This document shows positions 25,561-35,770 of a stretch of DNA of 64,000 nucleotides, in pieces. The DNA comes from Tetrastigma voinierianum (Eukaryota; Streptophyta; Magnoliopsida; Vitales; Vitaceae). The stretch spans positions 310,001 through 374,000 of the forward strand of contig JAEQBH010002866.1 of NCBI GenBank assembly GCA_016808115.1, read 5' to 3'. Positions within the stretch are counted from its first letter, which is position 1. Each line of letters begins with the position of its first letter. Position numbers and translations under genes: made by a program. Below the pieces are notes generated by a model. It saw only the letters and a program-made list of their open reading frames with translations, had not been told where the DNA came from and made no database searches.

Positions 25561-26562
25561 AATTGGAACCCATATTAAACTCTGAAAATCAATCCTAACC
25601 AAAACTACTAATACACACAAATAATATTGTTCTTTAATGGTTTTGGAATAAGGTACGACGAGGAGAAAAGCCAAATTGAGATTGAGATTCCAAGGATTGG
25701 AATCAAAGTGCAAATTTTTGGGTTGTTCTGCAGAGCTCTATTACGTTTCAAGTTTTTGCATGTTTGTTCTAAAGCATATTGAATTGATTTAATTGATTTG
25801 AGAAAAGTGATTGTGAAATATTTGCATATAAAAATTGCATGATTATTGAAAATAATTTATTATACAAGCGTACATATTGTACTATATTTTACTTTATAGT
25901 TTGAATACCCTTAATAGAATGTTAACCGTTTATTTCGCATTAAGGATATATTAGTATACAATAGGGTGAATAAGCGATCTTGTGAACTATTGTATTGATG
26001 TCACTCCCGATGTGACCAGCCAGGCCGTCGGTAGTGTTCACTATTTGATTGTTTATAACCGGTCGGCCAGCGGAGGCAAATCTTTGTGTTATAAAACCAT
26101 TTGATGCTGACCTGCTGGCCAGTAAGGACCGTGCCGAGTGACTTTGATATCGTATACGCCGAAGACATGGAGTTAAATTAAATTAAGAACTCGTAGATTG
26201 ATTAACTCAGCGAATTGATTGGCATATTGAATTGATTAATGACGAATTGATTAGCGCAACTAAAGTGATTGGCATCTTGGAGTGATTAGCATCGCTGAAT
26301 TGATTTCGGGCGAATTGATTTTCATAATTGAATTGAATTGCGAGTGAGGCGGATTTGTGAGCGTAATTGAATTGGTTGCAGGGTGCGAAATATTGAATAT
26401 GAAAGTGTATTTTGGGATGATCGATGAACCATAAGCGATTGTATATAAAACAAGTATGTATTGTATTTATATTGATCATCCATAATAAGTTTGAAAGTTT
26501 TGAATTGTTAAATTGCATAAATTGGAATTTAAACGAAGCGAGAATGGATTTGTATAGAACCA

Positions 26563-26582
26563 CTAAGCATGAAAATGCTTAG
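26563..26582 (+). promoter_or_regulatory. LTR hairpin ctaagc...gcttag, 5' LTR
   Basis: A short stem, ctaagcat/atgcttag with a gaaa loop, is followed by gcgtgtt and then a tgcaagtgatagatag block. The same hairpin is at 34796-34815 in the 3' LTR, and looser forms are at 1116-1134 and 21397-21414. In plant gypsy LTRs such hairpins lie near the transcript end, so a role in 3' end formation is a reasonable inference. Confidence 0.6.
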
Positions 26583-26957
26583 CGTGTTATTTACGATGCG
26601 CGGTGCAAGTGATAGATAGTGATCGAAAGCGGACCTAAGATCGAGGAGCGTCGAGTCATAAAGAAGGAAATTTCGGAGTATGTCCGCTCCGACATGTGCA
26701 TTCATTCCATGTTTTCTTTCGGATATTGATATTTTGTAAACACAATTTGAACTCTGAACATCTATTTTTGTAAATCATTTTGAAAAGGTTTGAATGCCTT
26801 CATTGTAAATGTATTTTGTTAAATGTTTATGGGCTTGTCAATTTTATGTCCTTCCATAAGATATGATTTTGATGATTGGTGATTTTAGTGGCATCCCGAG
26901 CTCGATTCGGATCCGCCCGAAACTGGTCGAGATGCGGAAGGGGTCCCACGACTTTAT

Positions 26958-26970
26958 TGGTATCAGAGCC
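26958..26970 (+). other. Gypsy primer-binding site (initiator tRNA-Met)
   Basis: TGGTATCAGAGCC, the standard complement to the 3' end of plant initiator tRNA-Met, lies a few bases after the LTR end. It would prime minus-strand DNA synthesis. Confidence 0.92.
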
Positions 26971-27066
26971 TAGGTTTAGGCGGTTCTACAAAATGATTTT
27001 GAAATTGTTTGTAAATGATTTTGAAATTGTGTGTAACATGCATTTCATTTGCATATAAAGGATGAT

Positions 27067-28140
27067 ATGACTCGGCCACCGCGGATCTTGCGGGTCTTAA
27101 TAGGATCGCATGGAATGATTCGGCTTCCCTTAGGGTCGAGGATGACGGGGACTAGTGAATAGTCCTGTAGTGTGGAGGTGGCGAGCATCCCATGCCCTGA
27201 TGGATGAGACGGAACAAGTGGCGAGTCTTATGGGTATCCTCCGGTGACCGGTCGGGCATTGCAAGCCAAGACAACCAGGCTGCAATTGCCCCCAAGCGAT
27301 CGACCATTGTGAGAATGGCAAGTACAGGCCTGTAGATTTATGGGAAAGAAAGAGGATGAGCCTTCTATGAAGCGAAGGTGGCTTAAGAGGCAGACGAGAT
27401 GCTTATCTGAATGCATTACAGAATTGAGAGAGAGTTGGAATGTGCGACCTCATTACTACGGATGAGGCTTATCGGTGAGTGAGTTTTAAAGTGACGGGGT
27501 ACTTTCATCGAGGAGAGAGTTACATGGGAGTTCTTCTTGGATGAGTTCAAGAAGCACTATATGGGTCGCATTTATCTGAACAACATGAGACAGGAGTTTC
27601 ATAATCTGAAGCAAAGACAGATGAGTGTGACCGAATATCAAAGAGGAATTCACGGTTGAGCAAGTATGCTCTGAGATGCTTGTGAGTGAGGAAGAAAGGC
27701 CATTGAGTTTGAAGGCGGCCTTAGTGACCATATTGAGCCCATGTCTGACATTTTGCTATGAAAGTTACTCCGAAAATTGTGACATGTGCATTGAATGTGG
27801 AAAATTAAGAAAGAGGAAAGAGATAGAAAAGATAAAAAACTGAAGAAAAATTTACGTTCGATCCGATTCTTTAACAATAAAGGAAGAAATTTAGGGGACC
27901 ACGGGGTTCAATCGGCCTACGGCTGAATTTCAAGTAGGAATACTACTGCAGCACCATCGATTCTTAGTACCGGGAGGTCCTTCTAAGAGGACGGTTGCTC
28001 CCATTGCTCCCATTGTGGGAGAAATCATAGAGAGAATGTTGGAGACTACGGTGCTTGTTTTGATTTGTGGATCCCGAGAGCATAGAAGCGAGATTGTTCT
28101 AAAACTCTCGTTCATTTACAGCACCTCGGACCGAGTGCCT
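27067..28140 (+). pseudogene. Gypsy gag
   Basis: It starts at ATG (MTRPPRILRV...). In the middle, WEFFLDEFKKHYMG and RQEFHNLKQRQMSVTEYQRE match the retrotransposon gag capsid pattern (eFxxLxQgxmsVxeYxxxF). Around 28005-28085, CSHCGRNH and, further on, GACFDLW.. with a following HRSEIV-like piece look like decayed CCHC zinc knuckles. Several frameshifts and stops lie between these pieces. Confidence 0.82.
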
Positions 28141-28249
28141 GACTTTGAGTGGTGCAGGCAATAAGAGTGTTGCATCAGGGGTGTTAGGACAAGGGACCTG
28201 ACGTTGGAGTAGACAAGATGGTCGTGCTCGGCTAGAGCATATGCAATGA

Positions 28250-28905
28250 ATGCGATGGAAGATACAAGCGCTCCAAATGTGATGGCAGTAATTTCGAATC
28301 TTTGATACTATTGTACATGCATTGATTGACCTGGGTCAACCAATCATATATTTGCACCGACATACCTTGGGTAAATTAGGGAGTGCAGCGAATATGACAT
28401 CTTGATGACGACGGCTCGGCCATAGTGTTATTGTGAACATAGTGTATAGAGTTTGTCCCATCAAAATACGAGAGTATGAATTTTTAGGAGATTTGATTGA
28501 GTTATCATTCAAGGAGTTTGATGTGATATTGGGGATGGACTGGTTGTCCCGACATCAAGCAATAGTCGATCGTAGAATGAAAAGAGTAACCTTAAAAACA
28601 CCGCATGAAGATGAAGTAACTTTCATCGGTGAGAGGTCAAATCATCTATCTAATGTGATATCCGCAGTCATTGCTAGAACAATGGTGCGGAAAGGATGTG
28701 AAGCCTACTTGGCTTATGTGATTGATACGGTAAAGGAAAGGCCTAGTGTCAGAGTATATCCCTCTTTGTTAGCCACTTCGGACGTGTTTCGGAAGAGTTA
28801 CCAGTTGCCCCACATAGGAGATCGAGTTTGCCTATTGACGTTGTGCAGTGCCACACCAGACATCCGTTACCGTGCGAGAATGGCTCCACTAGAGCTAAAG
28901 GATTA
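28250..28905 (+). pseudogene. Gypsy protease and start of RT
   Basis: The active-site region is degraded: HALIDLGQPIIY-like near 28318-28350, where IDxGSTHSYI is usual. It is followed by one of the longest clean frames in the element (157 codons, 28433-28906) containing CPIKIREYEFLGDLIELSF and EFDVILGMDWLSRHQAIVD, which is diagnostic of the plant gypsy pepsin-like protease. The frame continues into TFIGERSNHLSNVISAVIA and KGCEAYLAYVIDT, and then into MAPLELKD at the start of RT. Confidence 0.92.
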
Positions 28906-29560
28906 AATTGCAATTGCAAGAACTCTTTAGAAAAGGGTTTATTAGACCAAGTGTATCACCATGGGGAAGCTCCGTCTTTTTGTTAAAGAAAGATGGTACA
29001 CTTCGATATGTATTGATTATAGACAATTGAACAAGTTAACGGTAAGAATAAGTATCAGATTACGGAATTGATGATTTGTTTGACTAATTAAAAGGTGTAA
29101 GTATCTTTTCAAAGATTGACTTGCGATCTGGGTATCATCAGTTGAGAATTAAAGATGTCAATGTGCATAAGACGGCGTTTAGGACGCGATATGGACATTA
29201 TAGGCTCACTGTAATCTTAGTTTGGTTGTGAATGCTCCACGGTAGCTCATGGACTGTGAATCGTGTTTTCCAGCCGTATGTGGATCGGTTGTCGTAGTGT
29301 TCATAGGCGAAGGCATTCTTGTGTATTCAAAGATCACGAAAGTCATGACACACACCTTAGAGTAGTGTTAGAGACTTTGAGAAAAAAGCGGTATCTGGCT
29401 GAAGCGAGTGTGAGTTTTGGAAGAATGAAGTGTCACTCTTGGGCATATAGTATCGAAAGAGGAATCGAGGTAGATCGAAGAAAACAAGTGGTTGTTGAAT
29501 GGAAGCCACCTAAATGCTACGAGAAGTGTGTAGTTTCACAGGACTAGCGAGGATACTACG
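28905..29560 (+). pseudogene. Gypsy reverse transcriptase
   Basis: Pieces in changing frames read KGFIRPSVSPWGSSV, KKDGTLRYVIDYRQLNKL, FSKIDLRSGYHQLRIKDV (first catalytic Asp present), HKTAFRTRYGHY, then VFQPYVDRL; the usual FIDDILVYS is reduced to a fragment near 29290-29325, so the YxDD-type box is not intact. After it come KDHESHDTHLRVVLETLRK and GIEVDRRKQVVVEWKPP. The order matches plant gypsy RT. It cannot be active as written. Confidence 0.92.
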
Positions 29561-29659
29561 AGAAGGTCGATTAAGGGGTTTTCTATGACTGCGGCCCAGA
29601 TGGCGAGATTACTCCGGAAAATGTAAGTATGAATGGAGTGAAAAATGTCAAGAAGTTTT

Positions 29660-30010
29660 GATAAGTTGAAAGCATTCTTAGCAGGAGCTCGGTTCTTACT
29701 CAATGGCCGTGATAGAGAATATGTGATTTTTAGTGATGCGTCGCTAAATGGACTTGGATTGTCCTAATGCGAGAGGGTAGCCTAATAGCCCAGACAGGTT
29801 GAGCCCGCGTAGGAAGCTACCCCACCTTGATTTAGGTCGCCGCAGTGTATTTCTTGTGAAAATTTAGAGACATTATTTGTATGGAGAGAAGTGTTTTATC
29901 TACAGCGATAATAAGAGTCTTAAGTATTTGCCCTCACGGCGGAAGCAGCGAGGCAACGGAGATGGATGGAGCGATGAGATTATAGTGCGTGATTGGTTAT
30001 CACGGGGAAA
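29660..30010 (+). pseudogene. Gypsy RNase H
   Basis: REYVIFSDASLNGLG, LMREGSLIAQ and, near 29870-29930, RHYLYGEKCFIYSDNKSLKY are spread over different frames. They match the plant gypsy RNase H pattern (YSDAS...GLGCVLMQ, HYLYG...SDHKSLKY). Stops interrupt the chain. Confidence 0.88.
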
Positions 30011-30289
30011 GGCGATGTAGTGGCCAGAGCGCTTTGAGTAGAAGTCGATACTAGCGCTTAGTAGATACTTGTTGTCATTATATGACGATGGTATGTAGTG
30101 GCAAAGTTGATAGCGAGAATAGAGGAGTTTGTTGAATCGAGTCTTTAGAGGCCTTAAACAAAGATAAGGAAAATTCTTTGTCACGATAAATCAGATTGGA
30201 AATGGTAAAACTAAGTTCATAGTGAGCGAAAATGGAGTTTTACTGTATTATACCAAGGATGTCGGGTTTGTGTACTGGAGTTATGTAAT

Positions 30290-31110
30290 GAATTGAAATC
30301 CATGCGAGAGGCACATAGTGGATCTTTTGCTATCCATCCGTGCTTGTAGATGTATCGAGATTTAAAATGTCATTGGTGTAGGATGAAAAGAGAATGTCAA
30401 ATTTGTAACCAAGTGTTTGGTGTGTCAAGAGTAAAGGCGAGCATCAAGTTCCTTCGGGATTATTGGCCTATTAGAATCGGAGTGGAAATGGGGCCAGAAT
30501 CACCTTAGTTTTGTGGTTGGGTTACCATGGACGGGGAGAAGGCGTGACTGATTGGAGTAGTAAGGCGGAGTTGACTAAGTCGGCTCACTTCCTACCGGTG
30601 AGCAGGCTATTCACTTGACAAGCTAGTAGAGATGTATATAGGAAATAGTTCGGTTACATGGGATTCACATCCATTATTTGAATAGAGATCCAGGGTTTAC
30701 GCCGAATTTAGGGAAAGTGCGAAGGCTTTGGGCACTGGCGAATTTGGTCTGACGTTCCACCCACAAGCGGATGGATGTCTGAGAGAGTGATCCAGTTCTG
30801 GAAGATATGTTAAGGAGTTTGTGTGATGTCGACCTTGAGGGTAGTTGGGATGACATTTGCTTTAGTTGAATTTGTGTACAACAACGAGTTTCGATCAAGT
30901 ATTGGAATGGCGCCTTATGAGGCTTTATATGGGAGAAAATGTAGAGCAGGTTGTGTTGGACGGGGTGAGAGCGAAAGGAAAGTAATTGGCCAGACTTGAT
31001 ACGGGCGAAGAAAAAGTAGAAATGATTAGAGAAAAGATTTGAGGTGACCATAGATGAGACGAATCATATCATAGCCATGAAAAGAAAGATATTCGATATG
31101 AGATCGGCGA
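30290..31110 (+). pseudogene. Gypsy integrase
   Basis: Fragments in order: MREAHSGSFAIHP and MYRDLK (zinc-binding start), LVCQ-like pieces with EHQVPSGL, TKSAHFLPV, EIVRLHGIH, DPGFTPN, FHPQADG-like at 30757-30775, QVLEDMLRS-like pieces, LEGSWDD, EFVYNN, SSIGMAPYEALYGRKC. The set covers the HHCC, DDE core and GPY approach of gypsy integrase. Frameshifts occur roughly every 50-100 bases. Confidence 0.88.
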
Positions 31111-31329
31111 AAAAGTGTTTTTGAAAGTGTCTCGGAAGAGAAGGTGATTTGGGAAAAGAGCGAGTTAATTTAGATTTATTAGCCCCATGGAAGTGATTGA
31201 AAAAGTGGGTCAGTGGCATATAGATTAGCATTACCTCGGGACTTGGAAAGATCGTAATGTATTTCATGTGTCCATACTCACGGAGAATTACCGATCAGAC
31301 CGTCATGTAGTCTCTTGGAGACAATTGGT

Positions 31330-31524
31330 AGAACACTATTCTGAGTGAAGAAGAGACGTTAGAGATTTTGGCTCGTGAAGTGAAAGAATTACGAACGAAG
31401 ATTACTTAGTCAAAGTCTTTGTGGAGAAGCCATAAGACTAAAAGGCCACTTGGGAAAGTGAGGAAACGATGCGCGACAATATCCGCAACAATTTGAATAA
31501 GGTAATTTCGAGGGCGAAATTTTT
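31330..31524 (+). pseudogene. Chromodomain-like end of gypsy integrase
   Basis: ILAREVKELRTK, then VKVLWRSHK or VEKP..., then ATWESEETMRDN-like and FEGEIF-like pieces form the C-terminal chromodomain remnant typical of chromoviruses (pattern VxWxxHxxEEATWExExxMRxxYP). The polypurine tract follows at once. In intact elements this domain steers integration to marked chromatin. Confidence 0.75.
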
Positions 31525-31538
31525 AAGTGGGGGAGAGT
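31525..31538 (+). other. Gypsy polypurine tract
   Basis: aagtgggggagagt directly abuts TGTAACGCCCC of the 3' LTR, a standard plus-strand primer site. Confidence 0.9.
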
Positions 31539-32259
31539 TGTAACGCCCCAAAATACCTACAGATTTTATAATAAAATTTATTATATATTCAGGGTATAAT
31601 TAGGCCAACAGGTATTTTTAATGAATTTTAGATGAATATTGAGTTAAATGATTATTGAATCATAAATAAACCCAAGTGAAAAGAGAAAATATGGAAATTG
31701 TAAAAATAATCTGGACTAAAGGGTGATTGAAATGAGATTGAATATGTCTAAGTGAAATTAAGAGAAATAAATGAGTAAAGGGAAAATAATAGGAGACTTA
31801 AATGAAGAATATTAGAAATTGGGGACCTAGAAATATAAAAAAGAAATAAAAGAAAAAGAAGAAAAAAAAAAAAATCAAAGGGAAGGGGCATGTAGCGGGA
31901 ATTAGGGAAAGGAGGAGAGTTTCCTCCTTTTAAAGCTCCCGATTAAGGGTGATCCATAAGAGAAAAGGGAAAACGGGGAAAAAAGGTATTTTAGAATTGA
32001 GGAGCTCTCGTTCTCTCTAGATTTGTGATCGGATATGGGTCTCGGCGAGAAACAAGAGGAAAATCCTTCCTCGTGACCAGAATTCTGAGTAGAGGCCGGA
32101 ATCGGGAGTTTCGACGGAACTCTAGAGGTAGGTCTTCCTCTGCTTTGATTATTTTCTACCACACAGGGTTGTCAGTAATTGGTTATCTTGCCTTAGGGAA
32201 TGTTTGGTTGTATTTTAAACCATGGGAAGCTGCCACATTGTGGTAGTGCGCGCTAACTG

Positions 32260-32815
32260 GACCTTAGAACTGATTTTTGGGTACGAAATGAAGGGCATTT
32301 GGTAGTGAGTCCTTCTAGTAAATTGTATCCACATCAATGAACTTGATGTTAGGATTTTGAATTTCTCGATTTGGACCTCTGTAGACCAAGTTATGGTCCT
32401 TTTACCGAGGTCAGCTCAGCTAGATCTGGTCGGGTCAGTTAGTCCAGTTCGGGTCAACTAGCCGGATCTTAGAACGAGTTTTTGGGTTAGAAATAAAGCG
32501 AATTTGGCAATAAATCCTTATGGTAAATTGTATCCACATCAATGAACTTAATGTTAGGCTTTTGAATTTCTTGATTTGGACCTCTGTAGACCAAGTTATG
32601 GTCCTTTAAGAGTCATTTCATTAGATCTAGTAGTCCGTTCGTCCGATTCGGGTCGACTAGCCCGGGACCTTAGAATGGAGTTTTTAAGTTGAAATAAAGA
32701 GAATTTTGCAGTAAGTCCTTCTGGTAAATTGTAGCCACATCAATGAAATTGATGTTAGACAATTTCTCAATTCGATTCTTATGGAGCAGTTATGATGCTT
32801 TTTCTACGAATAGTC
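32260..32815 (+). repeat. LTR internal repeat A, 3' LTR
   Basis: Three units of about 204 bp with anchors near 32263, 32467 and 32671, the same modules as 24270-24840. Confidence 0.85.
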
Positions 32816-32829
32816 GAATGGGTGGAGGT

Positions 32830-33070
32830 CGACCATAGGGTGCGTCCGGCGATCGGACCTCGTGCGGTGGGGTCTGACCCGGACCTCGTGCGGTGGAGGT
32901 CGGCGGACTCATCGTGGTCGGTAGGACCTCGTCTGGCTTGAAGGTCAATAAATTCGGCGGACCTCATGCGTGAATTCGGCGGACCTCGTGCGGCGAGGTC
33001 AGCCAGGACCTCATGCAGCCAGGTCGACCTGCCTCATGCAGCGGAGGTCAGGCGGACCTCGTCTGTGAAG
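32830..33070 (+). repeat. GC-rich 'cggacctcgtgcgg' minisatellite, 3' LTR
   Basis: Variants of 'cggacctcgtgcggtggaggt' recur at short spacing; a poorer form is at 24890-25030 in the 5' LTR. It lies between repeats A and B, in the same place as the GGTCGCCCA array of the solo LTR. Confidence 0.75.
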
Positions 33071-33109
33071 GCTCGGCTCGTCCGGTTAGTCAGCCCCGGA
33101 GTCGAGGAT

Positions 33110-33595
33110 TTGACAGCGTATGACCTCGACTTTGGAAGGTCGTAACTTCTTCGATCAGACTTCAGTTTAGGTGTTTTCTTGGACTCTATGGAAAGCCCGT
33201 TAGTCGAATACATTCATATTCATATGCCTAAGGAGGATGGGAATATGTCAGACCGAGGTGTCGGACCGAGGTTCACAGTCAGGTCAGCTGATCCCGGTCG
33301 GCTTCAGTTGGGTGTGACTACGTATGACCTCCGGAGTCATAACTTATTTGTCGAACTCGATTCGGGTGGACTCTATGGAAAGCTCATTGAGTCAAGAATT
33401 CATACTTATGCTAGAGGAGGATAGAATATTTCAGACCGAGGTGTCAGATCGAGTTTACCGAGGTTAGTTCAGCTCAATCAGTCAGCTCGGCTGGGTGTGA
33501 CTACGTATGACCTCTAACTTCGGAAGGTCATAACTCATTCGTCCGAACTCTGTTTCGGGTGTTCTTGGACTATGGAAGCATTGAGTCAGAATCCA

Positions 33596-33597
<2 letters not shown>
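33110..33597 (+). repeat. LTR internal repeat B, 3' LTR
   Basis: Three units with anchors near 33180, 33369 and 33566, each with 'ggactctatggaaag', 'cattgagtcaa', 'catatgcc' and 'cagaccgaggtgtc'. Confidence 0.85.
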
Positions 33598-33666
<69 letters not shown>

Positions 33667-33704
33667 TATATCTTCTTTCTCTTTATATATATATATATAT
33701 ATAT
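33598..33704. repeat. (TA)n microsatellite, 3' LTR only
   Basis: About 33 TA units, then 17 bases of other sequence, then about 10 more. The equivalent place in the 5' LTR (near 25545) has only a few units, so the expansion happened after insertion. Confidence 0.95.
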
Positions 33705-34795
33705 TTGAAATTGAAACCCATTTTAAACTCACGAAAATCAATCTAGTAAAACTACTAGTACACACGAATAATATTGTTCTTTAATGGTTTTGGAATAGGA
33801 GGCGCGAGGAGGAAAAGCCAAGCGAGATTGAGATTCCTAGGATTGGAATCAAAATTCTGCAAGATTTTGGGTTTGTTCTCTGAGCTCTATTCTCGTTCAA
33901 GTTTTTGCATGTTTGTTCTAAAGCATATTGAATTGATTTAATTGATTTGAAAAGTGATTGTGAAATGTTTGCATATAAAAATTGCATGATTATTGAAAAT
34001 AAGCTTGTTTTATACAAGCTTACATATTGTCTTATATTTTCTTGCCTAAAGTTTTGAGCATCCCTTAATAAGTCATTAGTTTATTTAGCATTAAGGATAT
34101 GTTAATTCTGTCTGGAAATGGTCGAATAAGCGATCTTGTAATTTATTGTGATGATGTGTCATTTCCGATCGGCTGACTGATTGGAGCCGTAGCCAGTGGT
34201 GTTCCACTATTTGATTGTTTATAAGCGGTCGGCCAGTGAGACCGTCTTGTGTTATAAAACCATTTGTCTGGGCCTGCGACCCGGGATAGTGCCGGTGAAT
34301 CTGATATCCTGTATATTGAAGACATGGGTTAAATTCGTTAAGGGCATAACTTGATTGTTTATAACGGTCGGCCAGCTGAGACCGTCGCGTGTTATAAAAC
34401 CATTTACGATCTGACTTTGCGGCCAGCAGGCCGTCTCCGTGAGTGATATCTGTGTATCGAAGACATAGGTTAAATTCGTTAAGGGCATAACTGAATTGAT
34501 TGGCATAACTAGATTGATTAATGACAAGATTGATTGGCATAAGCGAAGATTGATTTTGAGCTGAATTGATTTTGAGAGTGAAGTGAATTTGAGCATAATT
34601 GAATTGATTTGAGATTGCGAAATATTGAATATGAAAGTGTATTTTTAGGATGATCAATGAACCATAACTGATTGTATATAAAACAAGTATATGTATTGTA
34701 TTTATATTGATCATCCATAATGGTTTGAAAGTTTTGAATTGTTAAATTGCATAAATTGATTTAAATAACAGCGAGAATGGATTTGTATAGAACCA

Positions 34796-34815
34796 CTAAG
34801 CATGAAAATGCTTAG
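34796..34815 (+). promoter_or_regulatory. LTR hairpin ctaagc...gcttag, 3' LTR
   Basis: Identical to the 20-base hairpin at 26563-26582 despite divergence around it, and followed by gcgtatttatg. It probably lies near the transcript end of the LTR. Confidence 0.6.
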
Positions 34816-35181
34816 CGTATTTATGTCTGCTTGGTGCAGTGATAGATAGTGATTGAAAGCGGACCTAAGATAGAGGAGCATCGAGTCATAAAGAAGGGAA
34901 TTTCGGAGTATGCTCCGATATGTGCATTCATTCCATGTTTTCTTTCGGATATTGATATTTTGTAAACACAATTTGAACTCTGAACATCTATTTTTGTAAA
35001 TCATTTTGAAAAGGTTTGAATGTCTTCATTGTAAATGTATTTTGTTAAATGTTTATGGGCTTGCCCAATTTTGTAGTCGCTTCCGCAAAGATATGATTTT
35101 GAGTGATTGAGTGATTTTAGTGGCATCCCGGACTCGGTTCGGATCCGCCTAAACGGGTCAGGTAGGGAAGGGGGTCCCACA

Positions 35182-35186
35182 TTTTC
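35182..35186. repeat. Right target-site duplication of the gypsy element (TTTTC)
   Basis: An exact match to 22826-22830; copia leader sequence resumes here. Confidence 0.85.
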
Positions 35187-35281
35187 GGTCAATAGTCAAC
35201 AGTCAACGGTCAATGGTTAACAGTCAACTATCAATGGTCAACGGTCAACATTCAACGGTCAATGGTCAATGGTCAACTGGC
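35187..35281 (-). repeat. GGTCAA/GTCAAC array in the copia leader (TTGAC cores on the minus strand)
   Basis: A run of 7-base units such as ggtcaat, agtcaac and ggtcaac. On the sense strand of the copia element it gives ten TTGACC/TTGACT sequences in about 95 bases, the W-box core recognised by WRKY factors. It lies downstream of the 5' LTR in the leader before gag. Regulation is inference; it may be a plain simple repeat. Confidence 0.7.
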
Positions 35282-35622
35282 GCGAGTAGTGGGCGCGGGT
35301 CAGGCTTAGCGTTGGCGTAAATATATAAGTTGAAGAGCGCGTGAAGTTGAAGCGCCGCAGCGTCGATCGGCCAGCAGCTTGGAATAGAACATGGGAAAAT
35401 CGGGGACCACGGCGGCACATGGGAGTGTTTCTGGCTACCTGTTGCACACCGGCATGATCGTCTTGACAATATCTACCTCTGAATGGCCTATAACTTCAAT
35501 TTTAGGCTTGCAAAGGTAGAAAATAAAGAGCAAACAGTGGTATTCATCGGAAAAAATGAGTTATACGTGTGATATCCTGCTTAATGAAGCATTGAAGAGA
35601 AATGCAAAAAATCGAAAACTTT
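35282..35622 (-). other. Copia leader (untranslated)
   Basis: Sequence between the primer-binding site and the gypsy insertion. It has no recognisable coding and is moderately GC-rich from 35282 to 35460. The former leader-gag junction is now separated by the 12.35-kb gypsy element. Confidence 0.6.
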
Positions 35623-35635
35623 GCTCACGATACCA
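35623..35635 (-). other. Copia primer-binding site
   Basis: On the minus strand TGGTATCGTGAGC directly follows the LTR end TTCA. It differs slightly from TGGTATCAGAGC, the usual initiator tRNA-Met site of plant copia elements. Confidence 0.8.
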
Positions 35636-35765
35636 TGAAGAAAGACTTGAGTCTTTGTATATTGAAAAAAATGTATTACAGGTACAAGGCGAAGGCTTAT
35701 ATAAGCTAAGCTATACAAATCTTAAAAAAGAAAATATACAATTGCCATATGCATATAATCTAACA
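35636..35765 (-). repeat. Copia 5' LTR
   Basis: 130 bp, aligned end to end with 15161-15294, with a 4-base gap and about a dozen substitutions. It is very short for an LTR but within the range of short-LTR copia lineages. Confidence 0.9.
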
Positions 35766-35770
35766 AGGAG
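35766..35770. repeat. Right target-site duplication of the copia element (AGGAG)
   Basis: An exact repeat of 15156-15160; KNOX exon 1 resumes at the next base. Confidence 0.9.

Larger units (their letters stand above)
22831..26950 (+). repeat. Gypsy 5' LTR
   Basis: It runs from tgcatgaatactgg to ggggtcccac(g) and aligns with 31539-35181 over its whole length. It differs by a 755-bp insertion (23475-24229), a shorter TA tract and one fewer copy of a 'ggtcggcca' module. The expected TGTAACGCCCC start is degraded here, but the following 'agattttataataaaattta' matches exactly. Confidence 0.88.
22831..35181 (+). mobile_element. Ty3/gypsy chromovirus-like retrotransposon (Tekay/Del type), nested in copia
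   Basis: It has long LTRs (about 4.1 and 3.6 kb), a tRNA-Met primer site, gag, protease, RT, RNase H, integrase and a chromodomain-like end, followed by a polypurine tract. Integrase after RT gives the gypsy order. The long LTRs and the chromodomain-like tail fit the Tekay/Del lineage. Exact 5-base duplications TTTTC flank the element, and it lies in the leader of the copia element. All domains are frame-broken. The two LTRs have diverged by substitutions, small gaps and differing repeat copy number. Confidence 0.92.
31539..35181 (+). repeat. Gypsy 3' LTR
   Basis: 3,643 bp from TGTAACGCCCC to ggggtcccaca, followed by the TTTTC duplication. It lacks the 755-bp insertion of the 5' copy and carries a much longer TA tract and two copies of the 'attgtttataa..ggtcggcca' module (34210 and 34351) against one in the 5' LTR. 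Confidence 0.92.
15161..35765 (-). mobile_element. Ty1/copia LTR retrotransposon carrying two nested gypsy insertions
   Basis: The element is flanked by AGGAG repeats and bounded by 134-bp and 130-bp LTRs (TG...CA). Read on the minus strand from 35765 the order is LTR, primer-binding site, leader, gag, protease, integrase, RT, RNase H, purine tract, LTR. Integrase before RT is the copia order. Without its two nested insertions it would be about 4.9 kb, a normal size for a copia element with short LTRs. Frames are broken throughout, so it is not autonomous. The LTR copies differ at about a dozen positions and one 4-base gap, which indicates an old insertion. Confidence 0.92.

Noticed and set aside
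33572..33784. 70-codon frame rich in Ile-Tyr
   Set aside because: It is a translation of the TA microsatellite in the gypsy 3' LTR.
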